Positions 33,646-45,488 of a stretch of DNA of 64,000 nt are shown in pieces. Source of the DNA: Gordionus sp. m RMFG-2023 (lineage: Eukaryota; Nematomorpha; Gordioida; Chordodea; Parachordodidae); NCBI RefSeq assembly GCF_954871325.1, contig NC_088779.1:7318846-7382845 (forward strand), written 5' to 3'. Positions within the stretch are counted from its first letter, which is position 1. The number at the start of each line of letters is the position of its first letter. Below the pieces are notes generated by a model that worked only from the letters and a program-made list of their open reading frames with translations, made no database searches and was not told the origin of the DNA. The position numbers were made by a program, and so were the translations under genes.

Positions 33646-34260
33646 AATTTAAATAACTTTTAAAGCACTACTTTTTAAATCCTTTTCTGGGGGGTTTTTT
33701 AAGATTTAAGGATCTGATTTTACCGAAAATACATTCCATCATGTTTGGAATACCTACCCTATGAATTTCCGACAATTTTGCTATGAACTTTCGAACTTAA
33801 TAAAATTCATATTCCTTTTTCCTTATATTCTTTTTATAAATTATAAATGGCACATAGGTAAAAATTTCTACAATTCATAAGATACGTATTATGCTGGAAT
33901 ATATTTATCAGATATTTATAAAATTAAAATTAACCCGCTAAAAAAATGATTTAAAGTTGAAAAAAATAACACATTGCCAATAACATATGTATAATTATGT
34001 AAAAAATAATTATATTTTTAATTATTCTTTGGAAATTTCTAAAACTAATCCGGAAACCTTCCCGGGATCACTCTTTCCGTTTCTTCACGTGCCAAACCAA
34101 GTTCGATTTCCGGAACGTTAAATTTCATGTCCCTGATTATCATCATTAAATGGACGAAAGTAAATATTACTATAAATAAGGGAAAAAAAGAAGCCATTAA
34201 TGATATAATTAAATAATCTTACTTAATGATGATAATTTGGATCGGAAATAATGTCTATTA
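33646..34260. other. spacer with a partial copy of the foldback repeat
   Basis: 33735-33795 (CATGTTTGGAATACCTACCC, then GAATTTCCGACAATTTTGCT) resembles an arm of the foldback element at 48878-49254. The rest shows nothing. Confidence 0.5.
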
Positions 34261-34264
34261 TTTA

Positions 34265-34435
34265 TTTTTAAAAACGGCTAACTCAATATTTTATTAGGAA
34301 AAATATTGTGCAAGCCTTAAGATTTTGTTCATTGGAGGCATAAAGGTTTGAACATCTATTAATGAAATCTCGAGGATTAGGGAATATTTTTCATGCTAAA
34401 ATATTGAGTTAGCCTTTAACAACACTAATGCCATG
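34265..34435. mobile_element. degraded 224-bp-type hAT MITE
   Basis: AAAACGGCTAACTCAATATT, AAATCTCGAGGATT and TATTGAGTTAGCC then TTTAACAACACTA match the right half of the elements at 36047-36270 and 57610-57832. The left terminus is missing. Confidence 0.75.
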
Positions 34436-34489
34436 AAAACTTTCCTAAAAGAGGTGGTGGGATTCATTTGCATCAATGTATCATACAAG

Positions 34490-34705
34490 GATAGACTTGT
34501 TTGCCAATTCAGAAACGAAAAAGGATCGAATTATTCGTATCCGATTCATTTGAACGAATAATTTACTATTTTTATTCGAACACATCATGAAATATGTATA
34601 CTATTCATATTAGATTGGTATATCGAAGAGTAAATTATTCTTCGTTCAATAAAAAATAGAATATAAATAATTCATAATTCGACTCTTTTTGAATAGGTCT
34701 ACCTA
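34490..34705. mobile_element. MITE related to the BED-type hAT element
   Basis: The right end TTTTTGAATAGGTCTACC resembles the terminal repeat TTTTTGAATAGGCCTA of the element at 38178-41884, and the interior repeats TTCGAATTATTCG-type phrases (TCGAATTATTCGTATCC, ACGAATAATTTAC). The left end (TAGACTTGTTTGCC) is weak. Confidence 0.55.
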
Positions 34706-35772
34706 AGGGGATAGGGAGGAAAATATCTTTTTTTTGTTAGAGAAAGGCATCTATACGTGTTGACTGCAAAAATTAATTGACTCGTAGAGACGCTGAGCTA
34801 TAAATATATATAAAAGAAAGAAATGAAACAATATTCTAATCATGTATGTCCTAATCGAATTATTGATTTAACAATAGTAAGTTATATAATTTTAGAGTGT
34901 AGTTATTTATGAATTGTAATGACTATTATCAATCCAATTTAATATTTTTATCTTTTTAAAAAAATGATTACGAAACAGTACAACTAGCGTGTATATATTT
35001 CCAACCATTTGTGTCGAATTTCCTAGAGATTAATTTTTATTTTGAAAAAAAAAATGATGTTATAATTAACTATATTACTATATATATTATTACAATATTC
35101 TGATGGGGAGGGGGGGGGGGGGAGGTGAACTATTTTATCGATTATACAAAATGTCATAAATTTTAGCCTTTCGAATCTTTTTTTTTAAAAAAATATCCCA
35201 ATGAAAAAAAAGAATGTCATTCATGTTAAAGAAGGCTATGAGTAATTTCCTGTATTTTACGGGAACGAGAAGGTACCAATACACTAAAACTGGAAAGGGG
35301 CGTGCCTAAAAGTCTTACCTGTGACGAGATCGGAGCATGACCTAGATCGTTTTGAAGAAATATAGAAGTTTTATGAAGCATAAAGTATCTTATCCCAAAT
35401 AGGTTATCTTTTATTTTAAATGGCCGGTTTTTAGTGTCTTGGAGAAATATAAGAGGCCTGAACCAGATATTTTATCTAACCCTAAATTCATAGATAAAAT
35501 CTGTATTTTTGTATTCTTCGCCGCAAATTCGTTGCTAACTGTAAATTCAATATGGAAGCCGATTTTTTTTTTGCAATGGAGTATTTAAATAAATTGTTTA
35601 GCTATGCAAACTATCTTATGAAATTTTTTTCTAATGTATTATATTAATTTAGAGAATGAATGATATTATTGTAGTAAAAGTAAGAAAGAATATTGACCAA
35701 GAATTTCAAGAGATGTATACGACTGTTAACGGCGAAATCAAAATATAATTTTTTAGATACGTACCTCAACCT
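34706..35772. other. AT-rich spacer with a G-run
   Basis: A run of G (35106-35124) and a TTCGCCGCAAATTCGTTGCT phrase (35518-35537) that recurs in variant form at 43418-43440 and 57990-58010. Nothing else seen. Confidence 0.45.
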
Positions 35773-36046
35773 GCTCTAAGCAGTGGCGTAGGCATGGGGA
35801 GGGGGTTTGGGGGTTCAAACCCCCCCCCCCCCCCATGAAAAATTTAAAAAAAAATTTTTAATTTTATTTTTTTAATTTATTTTTTAAAATTTATTAATTT
35901 TAATTTAATAAATTCTTAATAAACGCTTGATTTTTATGTTTAAATTTATTATAGATAATAATAGATATTCACATTTGATTATTTTTATATTTATTGGTTT
36001 GCAGCTATTTCACACCACCCAAAAAAAGGAAGTTATTTATTCAAAC

Positions 36047-36270
36047 TAGTGTTGTTAAACGGCTCGTTTTGAGCCGCTTTTAAAAAACGGCTAACTCTCT
36101 ATTTAAGCCGGAAAAAAATTGCCTAAGCCTCCAACTTTCGCTAATAGATGTCTAGACATTTGTACCATCTATGAGCCAAATCTTCAGGCTTGCGTAATAT
36201 TTTTCTGGATAAAATACTGAGTTAGCCGTTTTTTAAAAATCGGCTCAAAATAAGCCATTTAACAACACTA
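36047..36270. mobile_element. 224-bp hAT MITE, perfect 8-bp target duplication
   Basis: TAGTGTTGTTAAACGGCTCG at the left and its inverted form CCATTTAACAACACTA at the right; ATTCAAAC at 36039-36046 and 36271-36278. The sequence inside is also palindromic at both ends (CGGCTCGTTTTGAGCCG). It is inserted in the ZMYM1-type hAT and therefore younger. It shares its terminal 13 bp with the 5.6-kb hAT at 19868. Confidence 0.95.
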
Positions 36271-36452
36271 ATTCAAACGTATCATGATATTCTTAAAAAA
36301 TCAAAAAAAAACTAAAAAGATTTTGTCCGACCAGATTCATCGAAAGACAAGAGTCGGTGAAACTCTTTATTGAAATATATGATGTTGTCTTTGCAGCACT
36401 ATAATTTTATATATCAAGCAAGGAAAAAGATTCAGCAGATGCCGAAAATCTT

Positions 36453-37310
36453 TTGCAGGCTATTATTAAGCCACAGTTTTTAATTTCAATTCAATATGTT
36501 TATTTTTTATTTAATTATACATATGATTTTAGCAAAATGCTACAAAAAATTGATTTGGATTTAAGGGAGATTATGAATAGAGCAAAGGATATTGTTGAAA
36601 TAACAAATTTCAGAGAGAATGTGGATGAAAAATTTCATGAAATATATGAAAAAGTAAAGGAGATTGCTAATATGTTTGGTATTGAAATTTTTAAACCTAG
36701 AGTAGCCTCTAGACAATCCAATCGATCAAATATTGATGCATCTACGATTGAGGATTTTTATAAAATAAACATTTTTATCCCCCTTATTGATACATTTTTA
36801 TTTCAATTAAAAGAAAGATTTATTAGTCATAATTATATTTTAAAAAGCTTTTATTTTCTTTTGCCTGTTGAGTCTAAACTGTTGATTACACTTGAAACAC
36901 GAGAGGATATTAAAAAAATTTCAGAGTTTTATGCTCATGATTTAGTAGGTTCATATGATAAGTTACTTTGTGATGTCGAATTTTGGTATAAAAATCTTGA
37001 CAAAATAGGGTATTCTTTGAGACCAAAAAATTCTCTGCAGGCCCTTTCCATGTGTAATTGCATTTTAGATTCCCTGCCTAATATCAAAACATTATTAATT
37101 ATTTTAGCTACCTTGCCAATTAGTACCTGCATTAATGAAAGGTCTTTTTCAACTTTAAAAAGGTTAAAAACCTATTTAAGAAACACAACCTGTGAAAAAC
37201 GTTTAAATGGATTAGCCCTATTGAATATTAACAAGGAGATTATTTTAGATAAAAATTTGATTCTAGATGAATTATCAAAATCTCTGAGAAAAGTAGATCT
37301 CTCTTTTTAA
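36453..37310 (+). pseudogene. hAT transposase C-terminal portion (ZMYM1-like)
   Basis: A 285-codon open frame ends at 37310. It starts inside the family sequence, so the N-terminal TTF-type zinc finger and the DUF4371 region are absent, and the frame probably continues from decayed sequence at 36280-36450. Recognisable: LDLREIMNRAKDIVE, FEIEIFKPR-type stretch (FGIEIFKPRVASRQSN), IFIPLIDTFLFQLKERF, and the dimerisation domain ILATLPISTCINERSFSTLK then RLKTYLRNTTCEKRLNGLAL. This is the usual tail of zinc finger MYM-type protein 1-like hAT transposases, in which the motif is LPVSTA..ERSFS.L.R.K...R. The long intact frame shows that the tail is little decayed, but the whole protein is not encoded here. 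Confidence 0.88.
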
Positions 37311-37794
37311 ATTCAAATCAAAAAATAGCAATAAAATTTTATTAGTTTTAATATATAATCAACTTTTTTTTGTAAAAAAGTAAAAGTATTATTTATAAGA
37401 TAATATCATCATATTTTTTTAAATACCATTATTTGCATAAGAATTACACATATTTTATATAATTGTAAAAAATTACTTTTTTTAAAATAGAGTCTTTATA
37501 CATTATAATTTTTAATATTAAAATCTGTATTATATAAAATATCAACATTTTGAAAATATTTTAATTAATAAAAATATATACATGATTAAATAAAGGAATG
37601 TAAATAATATAACAAAATACCCTAAAATTTTGTTATATGAAAATATAAAACAATTTTAACAAATCCATAAATATAAGCAATTAAGTGTTCAAAAAAATAG
37701 GAGGTTTGGGGGGCGAAGCCCCCCCCCCAAAAAAAAAAATTTTTGAACCCCCCCCCCCCCATGATAAAATCCTGGCTACGCCACTGGCTCTAAG

Positions 37795-38169
37795 GTTCAC
37801 ACCTTCAAATACCGACATTGTTTTAAGTGAAGATTATTAGATAATAATCATCGATAAATTACTTTTAGATACATTCTTGACCCAAATCAATGAACTATTT
37901 GCGATTCATATCGTTCTAATCAATTTACAAATATTATTCCCTTGCTATCCATCTGAATATATTGACTCTTAAGCCAAATATATGGTTTAATATGATTAAG
38001 ATGATATATCTCAGGACCAATTTCAAGTATTTTTGTGTGAAAAATTAATTTCTAATATACTTTGGAAAGCAACAATACCAATAGTACAAATGAGAAATCC
38101 TTTTATTTCATTACGGAGAATAAAAAAGCTATATCAGATTAGCTTTACTTAAATATGCATATATATTTG
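37795..38169. other. spacer, nothing recognised
   Basis: Short AT-rich interval between two hAT elements. Confidence 0.5.
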
Positions 38170-39285
38170 ATGCTCAGTAGGCCTATTCAAAAAAAATTCG
38201 AATATTCGATTCGAATAATTCGAATAGAAACGAATAATTACGAATACGAATAATAAATTATTTGTTTTATCCGAATACGAATAATCATTTATTCGATTCG
38301 AATAAAACGAATTATTCGTAATATTTAATAAATTGCTTTTTTTAAAAATAAATCTAACATTTGTCATTTCTATTTGATAACCTGCCAATCTGACAGGTGA
38401 TGTGTTTATAAAAAGACTAGCAAAAATTTTAATTTTAATTTCCCGTATTTTTTCAAAATTCATTCATTCATTCATTACCACGCCAGAAATTGCACCACCA
38501 GGAGTTGTAGCGTGCACCATGTATATTCACTAGTATATAGATCCTATACATGATGTATACCCGTTTTATTATAGTGGACGGTACCACTATGTAGTCAGCT
38601 AGCATAGTAAAGAAGAGAGGAGTAAGAAAGAGGGGATCTATTAGTTCCGTTACCGGCAAGATAGCGTTAAGAATTGTAGCTAATATTAATAATAATGTAA
38701 CTTACGCCTGGTTAGATTTAAGAGATGGGAAAAAAATTCTTAATGTTTGGTAAGTATATCCTTGGAAGATAACGCAATGTCTATATAACATATCCTATTC
38801 CTGAGGTATTCAACTTCTCTGTAATTGTAATCTCACTTCCTGAAGTCCCTTGTCCTAAAGAGCTTATTGTCTTCGTCTGATTTATTCCTTCTTTTATCCT
38901 CAATCATTTGTCATTCTAAGTCAAAAAGTATCCCCATAGATCCTTGTCTGTATTAAGCAAGCGATGCTCAGAATCCATGTTATTCACTATTATCATTATT
39001 ATATTGAGCCTGGAGATCGTTATCATTATTAATATTCATGGTTTAAGATTATCATTGACTTCGTCAAAAATCGTTTATCCAGTAGGGAAAGGAAAAAGGG
39101 TGTTATAAAGGGGAGGGGGAAATTTAGAAAAAAAATAATAAAATAATAATTATACTTATCTCATCTCTTTTTATTTAAACCATAATTCCAATTGCGCCAA
39201 AACATAAAGTTGTCATTAGACTTGGGATAAGAGATTGGAAATAAGGCAGTGCGAGAAATAGTCTGATACTTCCACGATTCCTGCT

Positions 39286-39660
39286 CTAGTTTAAACCATA
39301 TTTAAGCATGTATTGTAGATGTTCCTTTAAATGTTTCTTGTTTTTGCTGAGTGCAAGAAAATCTATAAACGTAAGATTGATCAAGTCCATGTCCTTCAGA
39401 CATTTTGCCAGCCAATAGTATTTGGGAGTTCTTCGCCTTTCATAATCCGGGGTCCACTTTATGGACGAAAATATCATATTCTCTCGTGAATGTCTTAAGC
39501 AGTGGCCGAGTAATTCTAATCTCCTCAAAGGAATGAGTCGTTTGATAGGTAGGATGTCACACCTGTTCCAGAGAGTTGTGTTTGGGGTGTTGTATGGATA
39601 GTATGTTTTAGTGATTCTTCTTAAGCACTTGTTTATGAAGGTCTGGGATGTGTTTTTCAA
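39286..39660 (-). pseudogene. LINE C-terminal fragment inside the BED-type hAT element
   Basis: A 124-codon minus-strand frame: TFINKCLRRITKTYYP, TTLWNRCDILPIKRLIPLRR, LELLGHCLRHSRENM, SSIKWTPDYERRRTPKYYW. Known: INRCLRRIL.I.WPD.I.N..LW..T...P....I..R...W.GH.LR......R..L.W.P.G.R.RGRP..TW is the tail of a widespread metazoan LINE group. The RT core is not in the window, so it is a fragment. It starts right before the hAT gene and ends at the stop near 39286. The neighbouring minus-strand frame at 38468-38659 is unrecognised. Confidence 0.75.
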
Positions 39661-40830
39661 AATTAATTATATTAAAAATTACACAAACCAAAAGTATATA
39701 AAAATATATACAAACCAAAGGTTTATAAAAATATATTATATCTTTATAATAAAATATTGTTAGCTAGCCTAATTATGTTAGAGGAGAATGATTCTGATGA
39801 AATAGTTATGGTTGATGTTGACAAAATTTCTTCACAAAAAAGAGCGATTATATGGGATCAATATCAACTCAATGGTAAAAAGGCTGCTTGCAATCATTGC
39901 AAGAGCATTATTAAATGCAAAGGCAAAACAACATCGCCTCTTATTAATCATTATAATAGGTTTCATTCACATCTCTGTAAAAACAGTAATAAAATTGACA
40001 CTCACCTTTTTCTTTATCTAAAAAAATTCATTATAAAGATAACTTACTAAAATTATTTATTATTAATAATTTATCTTTTAAAATTGTTAATTCACCTGAT
40101 TTTAAAAATTTTATAAATGATCTTGATTCTTCTATAAAATCAATATGCTCCAATACTCTTAAATTGCATATGTATAATACATTTGCAGAAAAAGAACAGT
40201 TGGTAAAGGATATAATATCCAAAAATAAAAGTCAGATTAATTTTTCATCTGATATTTGGACTACTCCAAGTTCCTTTTTTAGGGTTAACAGCCCATTTTA
40301 CTGATGATAATTTTAAAATAAATAACATAATTTTGGATGTTACTCCAATAAATGAACAACATTCAGGTGAAAACATATTTAAAGCCTTTATTAAAATAAT
40401 TAAAAATTATAATTTGGAGAATAAAAATTTTTATATAACTCTAGATAATGCTACTAATAATAAAACATTTATTGATACATTTTCTTTAAAATATCCATCA
40501 ATAAAAATAGGGCACATTCGATGCTTTGCTCATGTTATTAATTTAATATCCAAAGAAATTTTAAAAATTTTAAATCCATCAATTTTAAAACTACGAAACA
40601 TTATTAGGATGATACGTAATTCTCCTAAAAAATTAAATTTATTAAAAAATATATGTAGTTCACTACATCCTCCTATAAATTTTTTAAAACCCAAATTGGA
40701 TTGTGAAATAAGGTGGAATAGCACCTACCAAATGATTGAAAGGGGCTTATTGTTAAAGCCTGCTATAAAAAAATTAGTTAATGAAGTTATAACTAATATT
40801 ATAATTCTTCAAGAAAAACAATTATCAGAG

Positions 40831-40883
40831 GTAAACTAAAATTTATAAATAGGTAAATAATACTTTATTAACATAACATACAG
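40831..40883 (+). other. intron 1 of the BED-type hAT transposase
   Basis: GTAAACTAAAAT...CATACAG, 53 bp. Exon 1 ends on a codon boundary (KQLSE) and exon 2 resumes EEWDDL in the frame expected from the family. Confidence 0.82.
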
Positions 40884-41252
40884 GAGGAATGGGACGATCT
40901 TGTAAAAATTAAATCTATCCTATTGCTTTTGTATGAGACTACAAATATGGTTTGTGGGTAAAATTATCGGGAAAATTATCCTACTTATAATTTGGTTATA
41001 CCCTATTATATTCTAATTCTTGAACACTTAAAAAATGGAAACCTTGTTTCCATAAAACCTCTAACAATGATTTCAAAGTGGCATGTGATAAATTGTTGGG
41101 CTATTACAATTTAACTGCAGATGATGCAATAATAGCTACAATATTGGATCCCAGACTCAAAATAGAATATTTTAAATCAATATCTCTTAATTATGATATT
41201 GATATATCCAGGTTAACAGACAAGTTTAAAGAGATTTACAGCAGATATACAG

Positions 41253-41300
41253 GTATTTAATTTACCCCCCATTTAAATACATATCATTTTATTTTATAAG
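41253..41300 (+). other. intron 2 of the BED-type hAT transposase
   Basis: GTATTTAATTT...TTTATAAG, 48 bp. One base carries over from exon 2 and two from exon 3, keeping the frame into ADADNYNCQ and then DPLMWWK at 41450. Confidence 0.82.
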
Positions 41301-41892
41301 CTGCTGATGCTGATAATTACAACTGCCAAAATAAGGATGAAAGTCAACAAAACAGGCTTGACATTGTTTTTAAACAAAATTATGTTCAACTATGTGAAAT
41401 CGATTTTTACCTGAGTGAACCAAGATCAAAGAGTGATACTGATCCATTAATGTGGTGGAAGACAAATGCACATAGGATCCGAGATTATTTATCTATACAA
41501 GGAACATCAACTGCGTGTAAAAGACTTTTCTCAGTTGGCACTAATTTGTTGTCAAAAAACCGCATGTCGTATAAAGAAGAAAATATAAGAAAAACCCTTT
41601 GCCTTAAAAATTGGCTTAAAATTATAAATTAAATGAATAATATAATATTTTAATTTTGTTTATAACTTGATTATATTTATTTGTCATCGGATTATTATAA
41701 TTTTTTCTGTTTGAAATCAAATTTGCAATAAAAAAATTTGTCAATATATTTGAGTATGATTTATTTTATTAAGAAAATTTATTTCAATTATTCGAAAATT
41801 ATTCGAAACAAATAGTAGATTTTATTATTCGTACGAATTCAAATAGTAAATTATTCGATTCGAATACGTTTTTGAATAGGCCTAATGCTCAG

Positions 41893-42355
41893 TAGAGAAG
41901 CAACTAAAAAAAATTGGCGCAATCGCAGAGAAAATTAAATTTCCATTTATGAATGGTATTTTGATTTAAAAAAATTTTAAATCAACTCTGATTCACTAGA
42001 ATGTATTAGTTTTTTTTGGGCAAAAAATTTAGCATTTATAAATAATCAAATTTCAAAAATATCATTATATTTATTTATATTTTTAGTAAAAAAAATGTTA
42101 ATATTAAAATATTATTATCTATGTTCATTTTAGTTTGCCCTGGATTGTAATGTTTAAATACGGTTATATTAGTTTATAAAACAAAACAAAAATAAATCTT
42201 AATTTGATAACAAAATATTTTTAAATTTAATCTATATCTATTTAAATACAATGATAAAGATCATAAACAATATTTAAGATTTATTAATAAATTAAATAAT
42301 ATAATTAATACAAATATTTTAAAATATTTAATGTCTTCTATTTTTAAATGTATTA
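41893..42355. other. AT-rich spacer, nothing recognised
   Basis: No supported feature. Confidence 0.5.
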
Positions 42356-42361
42356 GACAAG

Positions 42362-43063
42362 AGATCTAAAGCAAGGTCGGTGAAACTTTAGAAAAAATTA
42401 TAACAGGCAGGGCCTGCCAATTCATACATATAAAATTTACGGGCAGGGCAAAAATCTAATTTTTTTTAAAATTTTCAGAGGTTACCCTGAGCGTGGTAAA
42501 ATTTTAAAATATTTTTTTAAATTTTAAACTAATATTTTGATTTTATCAAAATAAAATAAATTACAATATTTATATCTCTTTGTATTTTAATAACCGTCTA
42601 ACGAAAATACTTAATTCATAATAATATAATAGATTCACAAAAAATTAAACAAGTGATTTATGATAAGATCCCCATAAGCACCGACTTCATGAGGTAGCGG
42701 GGCTCTCGCCTCAGTAGAAATATTTTTGAAAAACATAATATTGACTCATTAATCTTTTTCAAATTTTCCATAGAAAATTTATAACCCACGATAGAAATCT
42801 TTATGAATCGTCTACTCTGTAAGCACCAATTGCCAATACACAACACAGATATCAAACACAATTGATTTATAAAACGGTTCTCGTAGAAAGAAATGGATGT
42901 CATGTAGAAGAAAAAGAGCCCAATGGACATTGGAAAAAATTAGATATATATATAAAATTGTAATGCCCAGAAGGACTTTCTCAAAATTTTAACGGTTCAG
43001 GCTAGGCCTGGCGTAAAGTTTTAACGAGCCGGGCAACTTGCGAACGGGTTTTGCAGACCTCTA
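42362..43063. mobile_element. GC-rich hAT-type non-autonomous element, probable
   Basis: The left end AGAGATCTAAAGCAAGGTCG and right end TTTTGCAGACCTCTA resemble the terminal sequence of the family at 5401 and 57472. Internal GC blocks: CAGGCAGGGCCTGCC (42410), CGGGCAGGGC (42444) and CGGGCAACTTGCGAACGGG (43030). I did not find a target duplication. A 90-codon minus-strand frame (42658-42930) has no recognisable motif. Confidence 0.5.
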
Positions 43064-44598
43064 CTAGTTCTATTATACACATGGTGGAAAACAATTCCGG
43101 TAAAATCGAATCTTTCGACTTTTAAAAAAGAACCCGTTATCCAAATGTTTGAATTTTAATAATTTTTTCTGCATACCCCGAACTCTCTACTCTGATTTTA
43201 TAACCTCAGGTAGCAAAAAAAACTTGATTAAATTACATGTTTATTTTCTATTTTCGTCATTAGACATCCAAACAAATTATTTTGGATCTAATTATTTTTT
43301 AAAAATATTTTATTCTTATTGTGCTTAGGAATTGAGCGTTTACGATTTATATTGCGATTCAAAAATATATATATATATCGTAACGCCTCTAGCGAATACA
43401 AAAATACAAGCTTATTTTGTATACATCGCCGCCAATTCGCGATAACTGTTAATTAGGGCTAGAAAATTTAAGATTAATAAAAAAAATTCGCAAACTTATC
43501 GGCGATTTTTTTTTGAAAAAAATGATATTTGAGGCAACGATACGCTAATTTGAAGCGATATTCATTTGATATTTTGTGATTCAATGCAGCGTCAAAAGAT
43601 TTTAATTGAAAGTGTCTACGTCATAATTATCCGCTTAAGGGGGTTCACGTATATTATTATTTTATTTAAAAATATTAAATATATATACTAATAAATTAAA
43701 TCGAATTTTTTCAATATCAAAATAAACTTTATATTAATTGCATAATATATGTTATAATGTCGCTCTGAGACTTATCGTTATCGATTGAATCATTTATGGT
43801 AAAATAAAAAGTTAATATTTAATTTAAAGTTAAAGTTAAGAAAGAAATGTTTTTTTTTTCAAAAAAAGGTTATGCGAATGATGTAATGTAAAATGCAATA
43901 ATTCTTTTAAAATCAATTAGTTTTTATTAAAATATAAATTATCAAATTAATTTACAAATTTGTAACTTGTTATTTTTAGTACAAATTCCCCAAAATTTGA
44001 TGAATATTCCCAGATATATATTATCTTTATAAAGAGCTTTTACTCAACTCCCCTATCTTTTGTATCTGGCAATCTTTGAATCATTTTATCTTTTTAAATT
44101 CTCTTCTAATATTTATCTATCTCGATGTTGAATTTGTTGGGCCTTAAAAAGAAAAGCAAATAAAATCTTTATTTAAAATTACTTATTACAAAAAAAAATA
44201 TATGAATTTCATAAATATAAGTTTAAATCAATTTTATATTGGCTTTTATTAAGAGAAAAGTGTTTCTAAAAGTTTTCATATTGTAAATATCTTTGTTCTC
44301 AAATATCACAAGCAGCAGGACATGTAAAAATTTCTGTTGTTTATACAAGATCAAAATATTTGAAGTTTAATATCCTTATTTCTAGTTCGTTATTCCTTTA
44401 TAACTAGGCCGGACATTAATAATATTTGCCAATTACTATCGTCCTTTACTCGGAAGCGACTATAATCAAGTGTTTTAACATGAAAGCTGGTACTAAACCC
44501 TATTGTTTTCTATAAAAAGCTTTAATCCAAATCATATACTCTCACCACTACAGAGAGAGGGTATAGAAAATGTTTAATTTCGTATCAGACATTATTAA
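43064..44598. other. AT-rich spacer, nothing recognised
   Basis: Holds one copy of the ATCGCCGCCAATTCGCG phrase (43420) shared with 35518 and 57990. No gene seen. Confidence 0.5.
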
Positions 44599-44722
44599 GA
44601 GACTGAAAAAGACCTCACTTTTAAACATAATACAAAAATATATGGCGTGACTTCGATTTCGAGACTGAAAAAGTCCTCACTTTTAAACATAATACAAAAA
44701 TATATGGCGTGACTCCGATTTC
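44599..44722 (+). repeat. tandem duplication, 2 x 62 bp
   Basis: GAGACTGAAAAAGACCTCAC... at 44599 and GAGACTGAAAAAGTCCTCAC... at 44661. The copies differ at very few positions. Confidence 0.95.
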
Positions 44723-45334
44723 ATTCATTCACTTATTTATCCACCTTTATTTTTTTTATGTGTGTGTGTACACTAAATAATAAATAAATAAATCGATAAT
44801 ATAAAACTCGTAAAAATATTTCAATAAAACTCACTTCACTTTAGATAAAATCTAAAAAAATCGTAAATTTATATAGTACGTTCTGGAATAAATAAATTTT
44901 ATATATTTTTATATTACATAAAAAAGCAGACGATAATCTAATCTCGGGCAATGGATAAATAGCGTTGGCCGTCTTATAACAATTTCTTAAACAACTACGA
45001 GATATTTTATTTAAAAAAATCAATAATACTGGATTCAGTTTTTAAAAAACTAATTAAAGATAAAGCTAAAATTGAGATAACTATTTTATACAATATTTAA
45101 GAAAAATCATATACCTTCTTTCGTTATTATTTTTATAATCGTATTTCGCATTTTTTTTATATCAACGTATCGCAACATATGTTTTTCAAATTTTAATGGC
45201 GTTATCATCATAACGTTACATATTTATAAAATTATACCTATTTATTGGCATAATTTTGTAATAACGTAACGCTTGAACATAACGCGTTTATTACGAACAT
45301 GTGACCCGCTTTAATTTTAATAATATGTTAAACG
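44723..45334. other. AT-rich spacer with a possible hAT end scrap
   Basis: 45210-45300 has TAACGTTAC, TAACGTAACGC and AACGCGTTTATTACG, like the subterminal motifs at 33513-33620. Nothing else recognised. Confidence 0.45.
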
Positions 45335-45488
45335 AATCACGTGGTAGTTTCCAATATTCTCTATATCATACTCGATAAAACGGAACCACCAAGTTAACTT
45401 CCAGGCAGAAAAAACCCTGGCCCTTGCTGGATTCGAACCCAGATCGAGGTTAATAAAGTGATTCCTCAATCAACTGAGCCACAGGAGC
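45335..45488 (-). mobile_element. tRNA-derived SINE, copy 2
   Basis: Read on the minus strand: head GCTCCTGTGGCTCAGTTGAT with box A TGGCTCAGTTG, box B GGTTCGAATCC (45429-45439), then a T-rich linker, AACTTGGTGGTTCC, TATGATATAGAGAA and ACCACGTGATTCG. The head resembles a tRNA for about 70 nt, but its acceptor arms do not pair fully (GCTCCTG against AAGGGC), so it is a SINE and not a tRNA gene. Confidence 0.85.

Larger units (their letters stand above)
35781..37786 (+). mobile_element. hAT element, ZMYM1/DUF4371 type, perfect 8-bp target duplication
   Basis: Terminal repeat CAGTGGCGTAGGCATGGGG (35781) and, inverted, CCTGGCTACGCCACTG (37771-37786). GCTCTAAG flanks both sides (35773-35780, 37787-37794). 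Both ends carry long C or G runs (35815-35833, 37708-37760). CAGTGGCGTAGCCA ends are characteristic of a widespread hAT group. It encodes the tail of a transposase (36453-37310) and has been hit by the MITE at 36047-36270. Confidence 0.95.
39775..41632 (+). pseudogene. BED-finger hAT transposase, three exons, light damage
   Basis: ATG at 39775 (MLEENDSDEIVMVDVD). A BED zinc finger follows: IIWDQYQLNGKKAACNHCKS, ...PLINHYNRFH, with the C..C...H...H pattern intact (39840-39975). A short stretch from about 40020 to 40330 still reads SNTLKLHMYNTFAEKEQLVK and INFSSDIWTTPSS but changes register. The core then reads ENKNFYITLDNATNNKTFID, HIRCFAHVINLISKEI and LDCEIRWNSTYQMIERGL up to 40830. Introns 40831-40883 (53 bp) and 41253-41300 (48 bp) are GT-AG. 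Exon 2 has EEWDDLVKIKSIL, NYPTYNLVIPYY and ATILDPRLKIEYFK. Exon 3 has DPLMWWKTNAHRIRDYLSIQ and STACKRLFSVGTNLLSKNRM, the dimerisation domain, where STA...R.FS is STACKRLFS. Damage: register changes near 40020, 40280 and 41060, and one nonsense codon near 40960. Confidence 0.9.
38178..41884 (+). mobile_element. hAT element, BED-finger type, perfect 8-bp target duplication
   Basis: TAGGCCTATTCAAAAAAA at the left (38178) and TTTTTGAATAGGCCTA at the right (41869-41884). ATGCTCAG at 38170-38177 and 41885-41892. Both subterminal zones repeat TTCGAATAATTCG and TTCGATTCGAATA (38195-38330, 41785-41868). It carries a nearly complete, spliced transposase gene (39775-41632). The 1.4 kb before the gene includes a LINE scrap on the other strand. 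Confidence 0.95.

Noticed and set aside
42658-42930. 90-codon minus-strand frame in the GC-rich element
   Set aside because: No recognisable domain; too weak to call a gene.
45420-45488. functional tRNA gene
   Set aside because: Box A and box B are fine but the acceptor stem does not pair and a SINE body follows; three other copies share that body.
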